Source of the DNA: an uncultured Bacillaceae bacterium
GTDB lineage: Bacteria; Bacillota; Bacilli; Bacillales; Bacillaceae_L
Length of the DNA stretch: 64,000 nt
Direction of reading: 5' to 3'
Assembly: GCA_947497585.1 (NCBI GenBank)
Contig: CANMHG010000003.1
Coordinates: forward strand, 248,001-312,000
The position numbers were made by a program, and so were the translations under genes. Each line of letters begins with the position of its first letter. Positions within the stretch are counted from its first letter, which is position 1. Under the pieces are notes generated by a model, which saw only the letters and a program-made list of their open reading frames with translations, made no database searches and had not been told where the DNA came from. Below are positions 42,113 to 52,878 of the stretch, piece by piece.

Positions 42113-44398
42113 ATGGGGAAGCCAGGCTTTTCATTTAATATGAAAAAAACAATGCTTTTAATGATATTAGCAATTCTCATTGGTTTCGTAGTTTCTCATG
42201 AATTATTCGAGGACGCGATCCATAGCCTAGGATTACCTATTTTATTAGAGCTGACAATTGAGTTTTTACTTTTTATAGCAGTCAGTATTCCCTTTTTCTA
42301 CTTCATGGTTTTTAAGGATTTACAAAACAGGAAGGCAGAAGATGAGACACTGTTAGATGAGTATGCTACATATAAAATGATTTTAGAGAATTCGCCGTCT
42401 GCAGCGTTTATCTATGGCGATAAGGGTTTTATCTACATAAGTCCTACCTTTTGTTCTACTCTTGGGTATGAACCAGATGAGGTTATAGGAAAAACTTTTG
42501 GTGAGATTCCATTTTTAAACAAAGAAACTGTAAATTTACTGCTCGAAAATCGTAAGAAGCGTGCGATTAATGAGGATGTTCCTCAAGCTTATAATATTCC
42601 GGCCATACGAAAGGACGGAACAGATATCATTCTTGAATTGCGTCCTACTTGGTCCCTTTTTAAAGGACAACCAGTTACAATTGGTACACTTGTTGATGTA
42701 ACGGAAAAAGTTTTAATTGGAAAGCAAAAGAGAGAAAATGAATATAAATATAAATCGCTATTTGAAAATAATATGGATGCGGCCTTTGTAATTGATAATA
42801 AAGGGCTTGTGATTGAAGCTAATTCAAGAGCACTTGAAATGACTAGAATGACAGAAGACGAAATCAAAGGTAAGCCTTTTATTCAATACATTGCAGCATC
42901 CGATTCAGAAATGGCATCGGAAAAATTTAAGTATGTCTTACAAGGACAACCACTGAACCATGAATTCAATGTGGTCATAAAAGATAAAAAGTATTTGTAC
43001 GATGTGAGCATTGTACCAATCATTGTTGAAGAAAAGATAAAAGGAATCTTTTGTTTAGCACGTGATGTTACTGAACAACGAAAGTCTAATGAGTTAATAA
43101 AATGGTTAGCCTATCATGATTCAATGACTAGCTTGCCAAATCGACATTATTTTATTGATCAGTTAGAACTTAAAATGAACTATTGTGATACACATATGGA
43201 CTCCCTCGCATTATTTTATTTAGACTTGGATCGAGTGAAAATTATTAATGATAATCTAGGTCATCAAATTGGGGATATGTATTTAAAAGAAGCGAGTGTT
43301 CGTTTAAAGAACTTTGTTAAAGGTAAAGGCTTAATTTCGAGATTTGGCGGTGATGAGTTTGCACTTCTGTTGCCATCTGTCTCAAAAGAAGAAGCTGAAA
43401 GCATTGCACAAGAAATATTACACATCTTCTCTGAACCATTCCTAATAGGCGGGCAAATTGTCCCTGGAAACACGAGCATCGGAGTTGCCATCTATCCTGG
43501 TGAAGCACAGGATGTACAAGCATTGCTACGCGAGGCAGATAAAGCACTTTATGTTGTGAAAAAGAGTGGTGGCGGGAACTACCGTATCTATGAGGAAACA
43601 ATGGAACGAGCAAATAGCTACCGTTTTGCTTTACAAAGTGATTTCCAACGTGCTCTACAGGAAGAGGAATTTTACTTAGTTTATCAGCCAAAAGTAAATG
43701 CAAATACAGGGACTATATCTGGAGTAGAAGCCTTACTCCGTTGGAATAAAAACAATCAGGAAATGATTTCACCTGCCGATTTTATCCCTCTAGCAGAGGA
43801 GACAGGATTCATTGTACCTCTTGGCGAATGGGTCATTAGAAGGGCATGTGAACAAAATAAGCAGTGGCAAGATGCTGGCTTTACACCAATTCGTATTGCA
43901 GTCAATGTCTCTGCTGTACAATTTCAACGCTCCAAAATGGATGAAATTGTTGAAAGAATATTAATAGAAACAGGTCTTGAACCTCAATGGCTAGAAATCG
44001 AAATAACTGAGGGTACATTAATGGTACAAGATGAATTTACGATTCGTTCAATAACAAGACTTAAAGAGTTAGGTGTCATTATTGCACTAGATGATTTCGG
44101 AACAGGTTATTCATCTATGCAATACTTAAAGCAGTTCAGACTTCATTCATTAAAAGTAGACAGATCCTTTATTCAAGACTTACATGAGCACCACGACCGT
44201 GCTGCAATTACAGAAGCAATCACCCAGCTTGCTCATGGACTTGGAATGAGTGTTGTGGCAGAAGGTGTCGAAAAGGATGAAGAGTTAGAATTCGTCAAAT
44301 CAATTGGTGCTGACGAAATTCAAGGCTATTACATCTCAAGACCACTTACAAAAGAAGATTTTGAATCCTACTTACAGTCGGATAGTAAAGTTAGTTAA
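42113..44398 (+). CDS. membrane-anchored PAS-PAS-GGDEF-EAL protein
   Basis: 761 residues. Two N-terminal transmembrane helices (about 10-30 and 41-67) and two PAS domains (about 80-200 and 205-325) precede GGDEF (330-490; GGDEF at 412-416) and EAL (about 505-755; E539-A-L, EIEITEG, DDFGTGYSS, KVDRSFI). Both motifs look active. The RxxD inhibitory site is missing (GKGL in its place), unlike the other three GGDEF proteins here. Such hybrids often act in one direction, with the other domain regulatory. It is monocistronic, with its own terminator. RBS AGGTGGGGG. Confidence 0.93.
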   Translation: MGKPGFSFNMKKTMLLMILAILIGFVVSHELFEDAIHSLGLPILLELTIEFLLFIAVSIPFFYFMVFKDLQNRKAEDETLLDEYATYKMILENSPSAAFIYGDKGFIYISPTFCSTLGYEPDEVIGKTFGEIPFLNKETVNLLLENRKKRAINEDVPQAYNIPAIRKDGTDIILELRPTWSLFKGQPVTIGTLVDVTEKVLIGKQKRENEYKYKSLFENNMDAAFVIDNKGLVIEANSRALEMTRMTEDEIKGKPFIQYIAASDSEMASEKFKYVLQGQPLNHEFNVVIKDKKYLYDVSIVPIIVEEKIKGIFCLARDVTEQRKSNELIKWLAYHDSMTSLPNRHYFIDQLELKMNYCDTHMDSLALFYLDLDRVKIINDNLGHQIGDMYLKEASVRLKNFVKGKGLISRFGGDEFALLLPSVSKEEAESIAQEILHIFSEPFLIGGQIVPGNTSIGVAIYPGEAQDVQALLREADKALYVVKKSGGGNYRIYEETMERANSYRFALQSDFQRALQEEEFYLVYQPKVNANTGTISGVEALLRWNKNNQEMISPADFIPLAEETGFIVPLGEWVIRRACEQNKQWQDAGFTPIRIAVNVSAVQFQRSKMDEIVERILIETGLEPQWLEIEITEGTLMVQDEFTIRSITRLKELGVIIALDDFGTGYSSMQYLKQFRLHSLKVDRSFIQDLHEHHDRAAITEAITQLAHGLGMSVVAEGVEKDEELEFVKSIGADEIQGYYISRPLTKEDFESYLQSDSKVS

Positions 44399-44425
44399 AA
44401 ACTAGTCCAAAGGCTAGTTTTTTCT
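44397..44425 (+). terminator. terminator of the GGDEF-EAL gene
   Basis: AAAACTAG-tccaaagg-CTAGTTTT followed by TTC. Confidence 0.82.
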
Positions 44426-44475
44426 ACTTTAACAATTCTAACTTAATAAATCACCTAGATAGGAGTGAATAGTCC

Positions 44476-44853
44476 ATGAAGCTTAATGAGCTAATCGAAC
44501 GAATTAATAAATGTATGGATGATTTGGATTTAATTACAGCCCGTAAATACATTGAAGAGAATGAACAACTTCTATCAGAGTATGATAATAAAAGGTTATT
44601 AAAAAGGAATGCACGAGAACTTCTAGATTTTCTTATTGCTCAGAAAAATAACCCAGAACATCAGCCTTTAACAAGAGAAGAGAAGTCTATGATACTTGCA
44701 GTAAATACGTATGCATCGAAATTCGATATTAGAGGTGTCAAACTTACAATATCGAAACGAGAACACCTTTTGCTAAAGAAACAGGTAATAGATTACTTAA
44801 ATGCCGATGCAAAAGCTTTATTAGAGGGTATGAATTTAATCGAGAAGAGGTAA
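44476..44853 (+). CDS. hypothetical helical protein
   Basis: 125 residues, not recognised. Predicted all-helical, highly charged (many Lys, Glu, Arg), no membrane segment. RBS AGGAGTG. It ends 19 bp before the HAD phosphatase gene and probably shares its mRNA. The composition resembles small cytosolic regulators, but no function can be assigned. Confidence 0.7.
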   Translation: MKLNELIERINKCMDDLDLITARKYIEENEQLLSEYDNKRLLKRNARELLDFLIAQKNNPEHQPLTREEKSMILAVNTYASKFDIRGVKLTISKREHLLLKKQVIDYLNADAKALLEGMNLIEKR

Positions 44854-44872
44854 GTAGGGGGAGAAGGTACGC

Positions 44873-45529
44873 ATGTCAATCAAAGCAGTCATTTTTGATT
44901 TTGATGGATTAATTGTTGATACAGAATCAATTTGGTATGAGGTTTATAAAGAGACCGTACTAGAATACGGAGTTGAGTTAGCACTAGAGGAGTTTGCTAA
45001 AGTAATTGGAACAACGGATGAAGTTCTTTATGAGTATCTTCAAAAACATGCAACAAAGCCATTTACTAGAGATGACATTGAAAAAGCTGCCCACGAACTA
45101 TATAAAACGAAAATAGACACACTTACCCTTAGGGAAGGTGTAGAAGACTATCTTAAGGAAGCAAAGCAGTTAGGGTTGAAAATAGGACTCGCATCTAGCT
45201 CTAGCCGGGCTTGGGTTACAAGCTACCTCGAAAAATACAAGATTCTTGATTATTTTGAAGTAATTAGAACAAAGGATAATGTAGCAAAAGTTAAACCAGA
45301 CCCTGAACTATACATTCAAGCACTAGAAGCTCTTGGTGTAGCTCCTGAAGAAGCTATTGCCTTTGAAGATTCAGTTAACGGCTCTACAGCAGCAATTATA
45401 GCGGGAATATCATGTGTGATTGTTCCAAATCCAGTAACAGAACAGTTAGCCTTTACTTCCTATAGCTACAGACTTTCTTCTATGAATGAAATGCCACTTT
45501 CTACTTTATTGGATAAAATAAACAACTAA
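44873..45529 (+). CDS. HAD superfamily phosphatase (YhcW / beta-phosphoglucomutase-like)
   Basis: 218 residues. HAD subfamily I. Motif I is DFDGLIVDTES (residues 9-19; nucleophile D9, acid D11), motif II is ASSSSR, motif III is the Lys in KVKPDPELY, and motif IV is FEDSVNG. The helical cap between residues 18 and 90 is typical of phosphoglucomutase-like or sugar-phosphate phosphatases. DXDGLIVDTE is the YhcW-type motif. The exact substrate is unknown. RBS GGGGGAGAAGG. Confidence 0.88.
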   Translation: MSIKAVIFDFDGLIVDTESIWYEVYKETVLEYGVELALEEFAKVIGTTDEVLYEYLQKHATKPFTRDDIEKAAHELYKTKIDTLTLREGVEDYLKEAKQLGLKIGLASSSSRAWVTSYLEKYKILDYFEVIRTKDNVAKVKPDPELYIQALEALGVAPEEAIAFEDSVNGSTAAIIAGISCVIVPNPVTEQLAFTSYSYRLSSMNEMPLSTLLDKINN

Positions 45530-45596
45530 CATATTTTTTCACTTCTTGCTCAAACTAACCTTAGTAAATTTCAATTGAGGAGTTGGGTAAGGAAAC

Positions 45597-45908
45597 ATGA
45601 TTTTCTACGCTTGTGTCAAATACGATGAGTCACACCCTGATACATATCATGGCATTGAAGTAACCACACTTGGAGATTCAAATGATGTTGTTGCATCGTT
45701 TGAATCCTATGACCCATTGCAAGATTATCAAAACTTCGCCAGTTGGTCTGAAAGTGTTGGCGAGGACAATGTCGGAATTTGCGATACGCTAAAGCACTTC
45801 GCAAAGGATTACAAAAGTGTGAATTCTGATGCATCAAATCAAATGCTGTCTATGATTTATGGAGATCATCAAAATTGTGATGGACAATATGGAGATGTAG
45901 CTCAATAA
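45597..45908 (+). CDS. hypothetical small acidic protein
   Basis: 103 residues, not recognised. Acidic and Asp/Ser rich, with three Cys (C6, C62, C94), no signal or membrane segment. RBS GGAGTTGGG is somewhat far (about 9 bp) but usable. A terminator follows, supporting a real gene. No function can be inferred. Confidence 0.65.
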   Translation: MIFYACVKYDESHPDTYHGIEVTTLGDSNDVVASFESYDPLQDYQNFASWSESVGEDNVGICDTLKHFAKDYKSVNSDASNQMLSMIYGDHQNCDGQYGDVAQ

Positions 45909-45921
45909 TTAATATAAAGAT

Positions 45922-45957
45922 AGAGTAAGCAATAGTAGGTGCTTACTCTTTATTTTT
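45922..45957. terminator. bidirectional terminator
   Basis: AGAGTAAGC-aatagtaggt-GCTTACTCT followed by TTATTTTT, between convergent genes. Confidence 0.85.
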
Positions 45958-46459
45958 ACACGATATACTCATAATATCTTTCAATCATTTGCGTATCTTC
46001 ACACAATTTTTCCTCGATATATGAGAAGTTAAGTTTCTCAAGAATTTTCCATGAACCAATATTTTCTACTGCAGCACTTGCTATCACTTTTTTAGGTTTA
46101 TGCTTCTCAATGATATATGGAAAAATAGATCTAGCTGCTTCATAGGCATAGCCTTTCCCCCAAGTATCGTGGCGGTAGTGATATAAAAATTCTAGGACAT
46201 CTTCTTCACCTGTTTTTTGAAAACCGCAAATACCAATTAAGTCTTTAGTTTCTTTTTCAACTACAGGAAAAAGTGTCGTATATCCAAAGGTGTCTTGAAA
46301 TCGAATGTATGATGAGACTGTCTGCTCCACTTCCTCCTTAGTCATTCCACCTGCACAATAGTGCATCGTTTCATTGTTTCCCCAAAAGAGAAATGCTTTT
46401 TCTGCATCATTTTGTTCCCAATTTCTTAAAATCAGTCTTTCTGTCTGAAGTATTTGCAA
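45956..46459 (-). CDS. GNAT family N-acetyltransferase (RimJ/RimL-like)
   Basis: 167 residues. The N-terminus LQILQTERLILRNWEQNDAEKAFLFW is typical of RimJ/RimL-type acetyltransferases. The acetyl-CoA loop region is YHYRHDTWGKGYAYEAARSIFPYII, and the C-terminal ENIGSWKILEKLNFSYIEE is conserved. Substrate unknown; some relatives acetylate ribosomal proteins or antibiotics. I chose TTG 46459, five bases after AGGGGGG. An upstream in-frame ATG at 46486 has no ribosome site. Confidence 0.85.
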   Translation of the reverse strand: MQILQTERLILRNWEQNDAEKAFLFWGNNETMHYCAGGMTKEEVEQTVSSYIRFQDTFGYTTLFPVVEKETKDLIGICGFQKTGEEDVLEFLYHYRHDTWGKGYAYEAARSIFPYIIEKHKPKKVIASAAVENIGSWKILEKLNFSYIEEKLCEDTQMIERYYEYIV

Positions 46460-46576
46460 AGTAACCCCCCTAAATTGTTTATTCAAGATTCCCTTAATTT
46501 AAATGGTTTGGGTGAAAATGTAAATAGAAATTATAAAATAATGGAAAAAACAATTTATCTGACTTCTTCTGTTCCT

Positions 46577-47096
46577 TTTGGTTACTCCGGTTTCCAAATG
46601 CTTACATACAGAGGAACCATCCCCTCAATTTGGTTACTCCGGTTTCCAAATACTTACATACAGAGAAACCATCCCCACCTTTTGGTTACTCCAGTATCCA
46701 ACTTCTTACATACAGAGGAATCACCGACTCCTTTTGGTTACTCCAGTTTCCAAATACTCACAAACAGAGGAACCATCCCCTTAATTTGGTTACTCCAGTT
46801 TCCAAATACTTACATACAGAGGAACCATCCCCTCAATTTGGTTACTCCAGTTTCCAAATACTTACATACGGAGAAACCATCCCCTCAATTTGGTTACTTC
46901 AGTTTCCAAATACTTACATACGGAGGAACCATCCCCTCAATTTGGTTACTCTAGTTTCCAAATACTTACATGCGGAGGAACCATCCCCTCAATTTGGTTA
47001 CTCCAGTTTCCAAATACTTACATACAGAGGAACCTTCGACTCCTTCTGGTTACTCCAGTATCCAACTTCTTACATACAGAGGAACTGTTCTTATAT
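46577..47096 (+). repeat. minisatellite: ten tandem 52-bp units
   Basis: TTTGG(TT)ACTCC recurs at 46577, 46629, 46681, 46733, 46785, 46837, 46889, 46941, 46993 and 47045, exactly 52 bp apart with no indel. Each unit contains GGTTACTCC, TTCCAAAT, CTTACATACAGAGGAACC and ATCCCCTCAA. GAGGAACC of one unit can pair with GGTTACTC of the next with a single G-A mismatch, so an RNA could form serial hairpins. The plus strand has no stop codon in any frame of the unit, which creates long spurious ORFs. It lies in the 704-bp gap before csbA. Confidence 0.95.
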
Positions 47097-47163
47097 TAAT
47101 CTTCCTTTTTAAAACGAACTTATTGTATAGTAGAGATATGGAATTAGGGAGAGGGTTATCCAT

Positions 47164-47391
47164 ATGTTGATAAAATTAGTACTAGCATTGATTCTTCCAT
47201 GCTTATTAGTCATTCTGTTTACGAGAGTAACCTATAGCTTATATGTAGGAACTCTACTAACAATCTTGCTACTTGTAGCTTCCGTATATCAGGGCTACAC
47301 TGACTCAATCATAATTGGTGTAGTTGATGTGATTTCATTAGCAGCGGGATATATCTATTCGAAAAAAATGGTAGAAGGATATAAAGGATAA
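47164..47391 (+). CDS. csbA: CsbA family small membrane protein
   Basis: 75 residues with two to three hydrophobic helices. MLIKLVLALILPCLLVILFTRVTYS...VGTLLTILLLVASVYQGYTDS is the CsbA signature. In B. subtilis csbA lies upstream of uvrBA and is transcribed by sigma-B; its function is unknown. I did not find a convincing sigma-B promoter here. RBS GGGAGAGGG. Confidence 0.9.
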   Translation: MLIKLVLALILPCLLVILFTRVTYSLYVGTLLTILLLVASVYQGYTDSIIIGVVDVISLAAGYIYSKKMVEGYKG

Positions 47392-47396
47392 ATAAA

Positions 47397-47430
47397 GCAG
47401 CGGCTTCCTAAGTGGAAATGCCGCTGTTTT
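47397..47430 (+). terminator. csbA terminator
   Basis: GCAGCGGC / GCCGCTG hairpin with inner TTCC/GGAA pairs, followed by TTTTAT. Confidence 0.8.
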
Positions 47431-47503
47431 ATATGGTTTGAGGAAACTTAATAAAAATTAGAATTTAGTTTGTTACTTCTTTTAATATAGAGTAGTGAGT
47501 TGA

Positions 47504-47680
47504 TTGGAGGGGAAGGCATTTGACTCCTGCGGGAAGTAGAGGAAAGGTCGAGACCCCGCAGACGGAACGTTGAGGAGGCTCGACTTCCTCCCCGATGGGA
47601 ATTCGCCCTTGAAAAAGCCGGTAGTTGGGCTTTTTCATAATTCCCCGCGGAAAGCAAATGCCTGGACCGGAAATCAACGG
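47504..47680 (+). repeat. large dispersed hairpin repeat, copy 1
   Basis: Outer arms GGCATTTG and CAAATGCC, then CTGCGGG/CCCGCGG, then GAGGAA/TTCCTC and GTCGAG/CTCGAC, with ACCCCGCAG and a small ACG-gaa-CGT hairpin at the tip. It carries an extra hairpin GAAAAAGCC/GGGCTTTTTC. Related to copies at 55150 and 57084. Confidence 0.85.
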
Positions 47681-47724
47681 ATAATATACTATTGGAAACT
47701 AAAATAACAAATTTTAGCTTAAAT

Positions 47725-47738
47725 CGAATATAAGTTCG
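47725..47738. promoter_or_regulatory. SOS (LexA) box of uvrBA
   Basis: CGAATATAAGTTCG, one mismatch to CGAAC-N4-GTTCG, upstream of a -10 TACAAT at 47769-47774. The uvrBA operon is LexA-controlled in B. subtilis. Confidence 0.7.
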
Positions 47739-47887
47739 TATTTTTGGTGATTTTTAGTCAATATGTGGTACAATATTTTTACAACAAGATCGGACCTTAT
47801 TTTTCACCCTAGAAAAGGTATCAAATGTAAATCTAAATTGAAACTAATACTAATAATAGATCAACATTTCCGAATGGAGGCTTTTTT

Positions 47888-49867
47888 GTGAAGGATCAAT
47901 TTGAGTTAGTCTCAAAGTATTCACCACAAGGCGATCAGCCAAGAGCAATCAAACAAATTATCGAAGGAATCAATGCAGGAAAGAAACATCAAACCTTATT
48001 AGGAGCTACAGGAACTGGAAAGACATTCACCATTTCAAATGTAATCAAGGAACTTAATAGACCAACCCTCATCATCGCCCATAACAAAACTTTAGCTGGT
48101 CAGCTTTATAGTGAGTTCAAAGAATTCTTCCCAAATAATGCGGTTGAATACTTTGTTAGTTACTATGATTACTATCAACCTGAGGCTTATGTTCCATCGT
48201 CTGATACATTTATTGAAAAAGATTCGAGTGTTAATGATGAGATTGATAAACTTCGTCACTCTGCTACTTCTGCCTTATTCGAGCGTCGAGATGTCATCAT
48301 CATTGCGAGTGTTTCCTGTATTTATGGCTTAGGGTCACCGGAAGAATACAAAGAGTTAGTTGTTTCGCTAAGAGTCGGAATGGAACTGGAGCGCAATCAA
48401 CTATTACATAAGTTAGTAGATGTTCAATATGAACGAAATGATATTGATTTCCGTCGTGGGACTTTCCGTGTACGAGGTGACGTGGTGGAAATATTCCCTG
48501 CTTCTCGTGATGAGCACTGCATTCGAGTTGAATTTTTCGGAGATGAAATTGAGAGAATTCGAGAAGTTGATGCACTAACTGGTGAAATTCTCGGAGACCG
48601 TGATCATGTTGCCATTTTCCCGGCATCCCACTTCGTTACCCGTGAGGAAAAAATGCAAATTGCCATTAAAAATATTGAAGTGGAGCTAGAGGAACGTTTA
48701 AAAGAATTTCGAGATAATGGAAAATTACTCGAAGCGCAACGGATAGAGCAACGTACAAAGTATGACCTTGAGATGATGCGTGAAATGGGCTTTTGCTCAG
48801 GAATCGAGAACTATTCACGTCATCTGACATTAAGACCATCAGGTTCTACTCCATATACACTTATGGACTTTTTCCCTAGAGATCTCTTAATCGTCATTGA
48901 TGAATCACACGTAACAATCCCGCAAATCCGTGGGATGTTTAACGGTGACCAAGCAAGGAAACAGGTTCTTGTTGATCATGGCTTCCGGTTACCCTCTGCC
49001 ATGGACAACCGTCCACTGCGATTTGAAGAATTTGAAAACCATATTAATCAGATTGTCTATGTATCAGCAACACCAGGACCATATGAGCTTGAGCATACAC
49101 CTGAGGTTGTACAGCAAATCATTCGACCAACTGGATTACTTGATCCGCCTATTGATGTTCGTCCAATTCAAGGTCAAATTGATGATTTATTGGGTGAAAT
49201 TCAGGAAAGGGTTGAGAAAAACGAACGTGTGTTAATAACGACCTTGACGAAAAAAATGTCTGAGGATTTAACGAATTACTTAAAAGACATTGGAATTAAG
49301 GTAAACTATTTGCACTCAGAAATTAAAACATTAGAACGTATTGAAATCATTCGAGATCTGCGTTTAGGAAAATATGATGTTTTAGTTGGAATCAACTTAT
49401 TAAGAGAAGGATTAGATATCCCTGAGGTTTCACTTGTAGCTATTTTAGATGCAGACAAAGAAGGCTTCCTACGCTCTGAAAGATCACTTATACAAACCAT
49501 TGGCCGCGCAGCGCGTAATGCGAACGGAAGGGTTATTATGTATGCAGATAAAATGACCAACTCAATGGAGATTGCGATTAGAGAAACACAGCGTCGTCGA
49601 GAAATACAAGAAGAATACAACAGAAAGCACGGAATCACACCACAGACCATTAAGAAAGATATTCATAATCTCATTAAAGCTACTCATGCTGCTGAGGTTA
49701 CAGAAGACTATGATGCAGCTCCAAAGCTATCAAATTTAACGAAAAAAGAACGAGAAAAAGTAATGAAGGATTTAGAGATAGAAATGAAAGAGGCAGCCAA
49801 AGCGCTTGATTTTGAACGAGCAGCAGAGCTTCGTGATCTTCTATTAGAGCTAAAGGCGGAAGGATGA
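47888..49867 (+). CDS. uvrB: excinuclease ABC subunit B
   Basis: 659 residues. Walker A GATGTGKT at 39-46. The beta-hairpin [12 protein letters not shown] (about 93-104) clamps damaged DNA. The DEAD-like motif is [11 protein letters not shown], motif VI is QTIGRAARN, and a C-terminal UVR domain (about 622-657; [23 protein letters not shown]) contacts UvrC. UvrB receives the lesion from UvrA and loads UvrC in nucleotide excision repair. GTG start after GGAGG. Eight bases separate it from uvrA. Confidence 0.98.
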   Translation: MKDQFELVSKYSPQGDQPRAIKQIIEGINAGKKHQTLLGATGTGKTFTISNVIKELNRPTLIIAHNKTLAGQLYSEFKEFFPNNAVEYFVSYYDYYQPEAYVPSSDTFIEKDSSVNDEIDKLRHSATSALFERRDVIIIASVSCIYGLGSPEEYKELVVSLRVGMELERNQLLHKLVDVQYERNDIDFRRGTFRVRGDVVEIFPASRDEHCIRVEFFGDEIERIREVDALTGEILGDRDHVAIFPASHFVTREEKMQIAIKNIEVELEERLKEFRDNGKLLEAQRIEQRTKYDLEMMREMGFCSGIENYSRHLTLRPSGSTPYTLMDFFPRDLLIVIDESHVTIPQIRGMFNGDQARKQVLVDHGFRLPSAMDNRPLRFEEFENHINQIVYVSATPGPYELEHTPEVVQQIIRPTGLLDPPIDVRPIQGQIDDLLGEIQERVEKNERVLITTLTKKMSEDLTNYLKDIGIKVNYLHSEIKTLERIEIIRDLRLGKYDVLVGINLLREGLDIPEVSLVAILDADKEGFLRSERSLIQTIGRAARNANGRVIMYADKMTNSMEIAIRETQRRREIQEEYNRKHGITPQTIKKDIHNLIKATHAAEVTEDYDAAPKLSNLTKKEREKVMKDLEIEMKEAAKALDFERAAELRDLLLELKAEG

Positions 49868-49874
49868 CAGTAGT

Positions 49875-52748
49875 ATGGCAATGGATAAAATTATCGTAAA
49901 AGGGGCAAGGGCTCATAATCTTAAAAATGTCGATGTAACGATACCTAGAGATAAGCTAGTTGTGCTAACTGGCTTATCTGGTTCTGGTAAATCCTCACTC
50001 GCATTTGATACGATTTATGCAGAAGGTCAACGCCGCTATGTTGAATCACTTTCAGCCTATGCTCGTCAATTTCTAGGGCAAATGGATAAGCCCGATGTAG
50101 ATGCAATTGAGGGCTTATCACCTGCAATCTCGATTGACCAAAAAACAACAAGCCGTAACCCTAGATCAACTGTTGGTACGGTTACTGAAATTTATGATTA
50201 CTTAAGGTTATTGTTTGCAAGAGTAGGAAGACCAACTTGTCCTAAGCACCATATCGAAATCACCTCACAAACAATTGAGCAGATGGTAGATCGGATTATG
50301 GAATATCCTGAGCGTACGAAGCTTCAGGTATTGGCACCTGTAGTATCTGGACGTAAAGGTACACATGTAAAAGTATTAGAAGATGTTAAAAAGCAAGGCT
50401 ATGTACGTGTTCGAGTGAATGGAGAAATGCAGGAACTCTCTGATGATATTGAACTAGAAAAGAATAAGAAACATTCTATAGAAGTCGTTATTGACCGTAT
50501 TGTAGTTAAAGATGGGGTAGAGTCACGTTTAGCGGACTCATTAGAGGCTGCGTTGAAGCTTGGTGAGGGAAGAGTCATTATAGATGTTATCGACCAAGAA
50601 GAATTGCTGTTCTCAGAATTGCATGCATGTCCACAATGTGGTTTTTCAATTGGTGAATTAGAGCCGAAAATGTTCTCTTTTAACAGTCCGTTTGGAGCAT
50701 GCCCAGAATGTGATGGTCTTGGTTCAAAACTGGAGGTAGATGTAGATCTAGTAATTCCTAACTGGGACCTTACATTGCGTCAGCATGCAATTGCCCCGTG
50801 GGAACCAACTAGCTCACAATATTATCCACAGCTATTAGAATCGGTCTGCAACCATTATGGAATTGATATGGATATACCAGCAAGGGATATACCAAAGCAC
50901 TTAATGGATAAAATCTTGCACGGAAGTAACGGAGAAGAAATCTATTTCCGCTATGAAAATGATTTTGGACAAGTTCGTGAAAACTATGTAGCCTTTGAAG
51001 GTATCATTAAAAATGTTGAACGTCGCTATCATGACACAAGCTCTGACTATATTCGTGAACAAATGGAAAAGTACATGGCGCAGCAGCCTTGCCCAGGCTG
51101 TAAAGGATACAGATTAAAGCAAGAAAGTCTTGCTGTTCTTATATCTGGAAAGCATGTTGGAGAAGTCACGTCTTTTTCAATTAATGAGGCACATGAGTTT
51201 TTCTCAGCTCTAGAACTTAGTGAAAAGGAAATGCAAATTGCTCGAATGATTTTCCGTGAAATTGAAGAGCGATTAGGATTCTTAATTAATGTAGGATTAG
51301 ATTATTTAACTTTAAATCGTGCTGCAGGAACTCTTTCTGGAGGAGAGGCCCAGCGGATTCGTCTTGCCACACAGATTGGTTCACGTCTTACGGGAGTTTT
51401 GTATATCCTTGATGAGCCATCCATAGGGTTACATCAAAGAGACAATGATCGTTTGATTTCAACCCTACAAAGTATGCGAGACATTGGTAATACACTAATT
51501 GTCGTTGAACACGATGAAGATACAATGATGGCTGCAGATTATTTAATTGATATTGGACCAGGTGCAGGTGTTCATGGAGGTCAAATTATTTCTGCTGGAT
51601 CTCCCGAAGAAGTAATGAATGACCCAAATTCATTGACTGGTCAATACTTATCAGGAAAGAAGTTCATCCCATTACCAATTGATCGTCGTCAACCAGATGA
51701 TCGCTTTATCGAAGTCCTTGGTGCAACTGAAAATAATCTAAAAAATGTAAGTGTGCGTTTTCCCCTAGGGATGTTTATTGCTGTAACAGGTGTTTCTGGT
51801 TCAGGAAAAAGTACATTGGTTAACGAAATCCTTCATAAATCATTGGCACAACGTCTATACAGTTCAAAAAGTAGGCCGGGCGAGCACAAAGAAGTTAAGG
51901 GAATTGAGTACCTTGAAAAAGTAATTGATATTGATCAATCACCAATTGGTCGAACACCTCGTTCAAATCCAGCAACCTACACAGGTGTGTTTGATGATGT
52001 TCGTGATGTGTTTGCAACGACAAATGAAGCAAAAGTACGCGGATATAAAAAAGGTCGCTTTAGCTTTAATGTAAAGGGTGGAAGATGTGAGGCTTGCCGT
52101 GGTGACGGAATTATCAAGATTGAAATGCATTTCCTCCCTGATGTCTATGTTCCATGTGAGGTCTGTCATGGAAAAAGATACAACCGTGAAACTTTAGAAG
52201 TTAAGTATAAGGACAAAAATATCTCAGATATCTTAAACATGACAGTCGAAGATGCACTAACTTTCTTTGAAAACATACCAAAAATTAAGCGAAAGCTACA
52301 AACCATTTACGATGTAGGACTAGGGTATATCACACTTGGCCAACCAGCAACAACACTTTCAGGAGGAGAGGCGCAGCGTGTTAAGCTAGCCTCTGAATTA
52401 CACCGACGCTCAACAGGTCGATCATTCTACATCCTAGATGAGCCAACAACCGGACTGCACGTAGATGATATCGCTCGACTCTTAAAAGTCCTGCAAAGAC
52501 TTGTAGAAAACGGAGATACGGTTTTAGTAATTGAACATAACCTTGACGTAATAAAGGCAGCTGATTATTTAGTGGACCTAGGCCCAGAAGGCGGAGACAA
52601 AGGCGGACAAATCGTAGGCACAGGCACACCCGAAGACCTTGCCAACAACCCAAAATCCCACACAGGCCACTACCTAAAACCAATCCTAGAACGAGACAAA
52701 AAACGAATGAAAGAACTAATCAAAGAAAAAGAAACAGTAACAAAATAG
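49875..52748 (+). CDS. uvrA: excinuclease ABC subunit A
   Basis: 957 residues, a double ABC ATPase. Walker A GLSGSGKS (33-40) and GVSGSGKS (about 640). ABC signatures LSGGEAQR occur twice, with Walker B ILDEPS and ILDEPT. Zinc modules are CPQCGF...CPECDG and CEACRGDG...CEVCHG. UvrA dimers find bulky DNA lesions and hand them to UvrB. It is in operon with uvrB, has a strong terminator after it, and should be SOS-inducible from the shared promoter. Confidence 0.98.
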   Translation: MAMDKIIVKGARAHNLKNVDVTIPRDKLVVLTGLSGSGKSSLAFDTIYAEGQRRYVESLSAYARQFLGQMDKPDVDAIEGLSPAISIDQKTTSRNPRSTVGTVTEIYDYLRLLFARVGRPTCPKHHIEITSQTIEQMVDRIMEYPERTKLQVLAPVVSGRKGTHVKVLEDVKKQGYVRVRVNGEMQELSDDIELEKNKKHSIEVVIDRIVVKDGVESRLADSLEAALKLGEGRVIIDVIDQEELLFSELHACPQCGFSIGELEPKMFSFNSPFGACPECDGLGSKLEVDVDLVIPNWDLTLRQHAIAPWEPTSSQYYPQLLESVCNHYGIDMDIPARDIPKHLMDKILHGSNGEEIYFRYENDFGQVRENYVAFEGIIKNVERRYHDTSSDYIREQMEKYMAQQPCPGCKGYRLKQESLAVLISGKHVGEVTSFSINEAHEFFSALELSEKEMQIARMIFREIEERLGFLINVGLDYLTLNRAAGTLSGGEAQRIRLATQIGSRLTGVLYILDEPSIGLHQRDNDRLISTLQSMRDIGNTLIVVEHDEDTMMAADYLIDIGPGAGVHGGQIISAGSPEEVMNDPNSLTGQYLSGKKFIPLPIDRRQPDDRFIEVLGATENNLKNVSVRFPLGMFIAVTGVSGSGKSTLVNEILHKSLAQRLYSSKSRPGEHKEVKGIEYLEKVIDIDQSPIGRTPRSNPATYTGVFDDVRDVFATTNEAKVRGYKKGRFSFNVKGGRCEACRGDGIIKIEMHFLPDVYVPCEVCHGKRYNRETLEVKYKDKNISDILNMTVEDALTFFENIPKIKRKLQTIYDVGLGYITLGQPATTLSGGEAQRVKLASELHRRSTGRSFYILDEPTTGLHVDDIARLLKVLQRLVENGDTVLVIEHNLDVIKAADYLVDLGPEGGDKGGQIVGTGTPEDLANNPKSHTGHYLKPILERDKKRMKELIKEKETVTK

Positions 52749-52758
52749 ATTTTTAAAT

Positions 52759-52788
52759 GATCAATCACTTGTTGGTTGATCTTTTTTT
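52759..52788 (+). terminator. uvrBA terminator
   Basis: GATCAATC-acttgttg-GTTGATC followed by TTTTTTT. Confidence 0.85.
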
Positions 52789-52878
52789 ATATTCATTTAG
52801 TTAGGATTGTTTTCTTAGTTTTATTACAGAGTGTCTGTAGCGCAAAGGAACGGTCAACATTCAAATTAGAATATCACT

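Noticed and set aside
46577..47096. CRISPR array
   Set aside because: The whole 52-bp unit is conserved, with no unique spacers, and no cas genes are nearby.
46454..47170. Several long overlapping ORFs across the 52-bp repeats
   Set aside because: The unit lacks stop codons in all plus-strand phases, so every frame stays open. The starts have no proper ribosome sites and the frames are phase-shifted copies of the same repeat.
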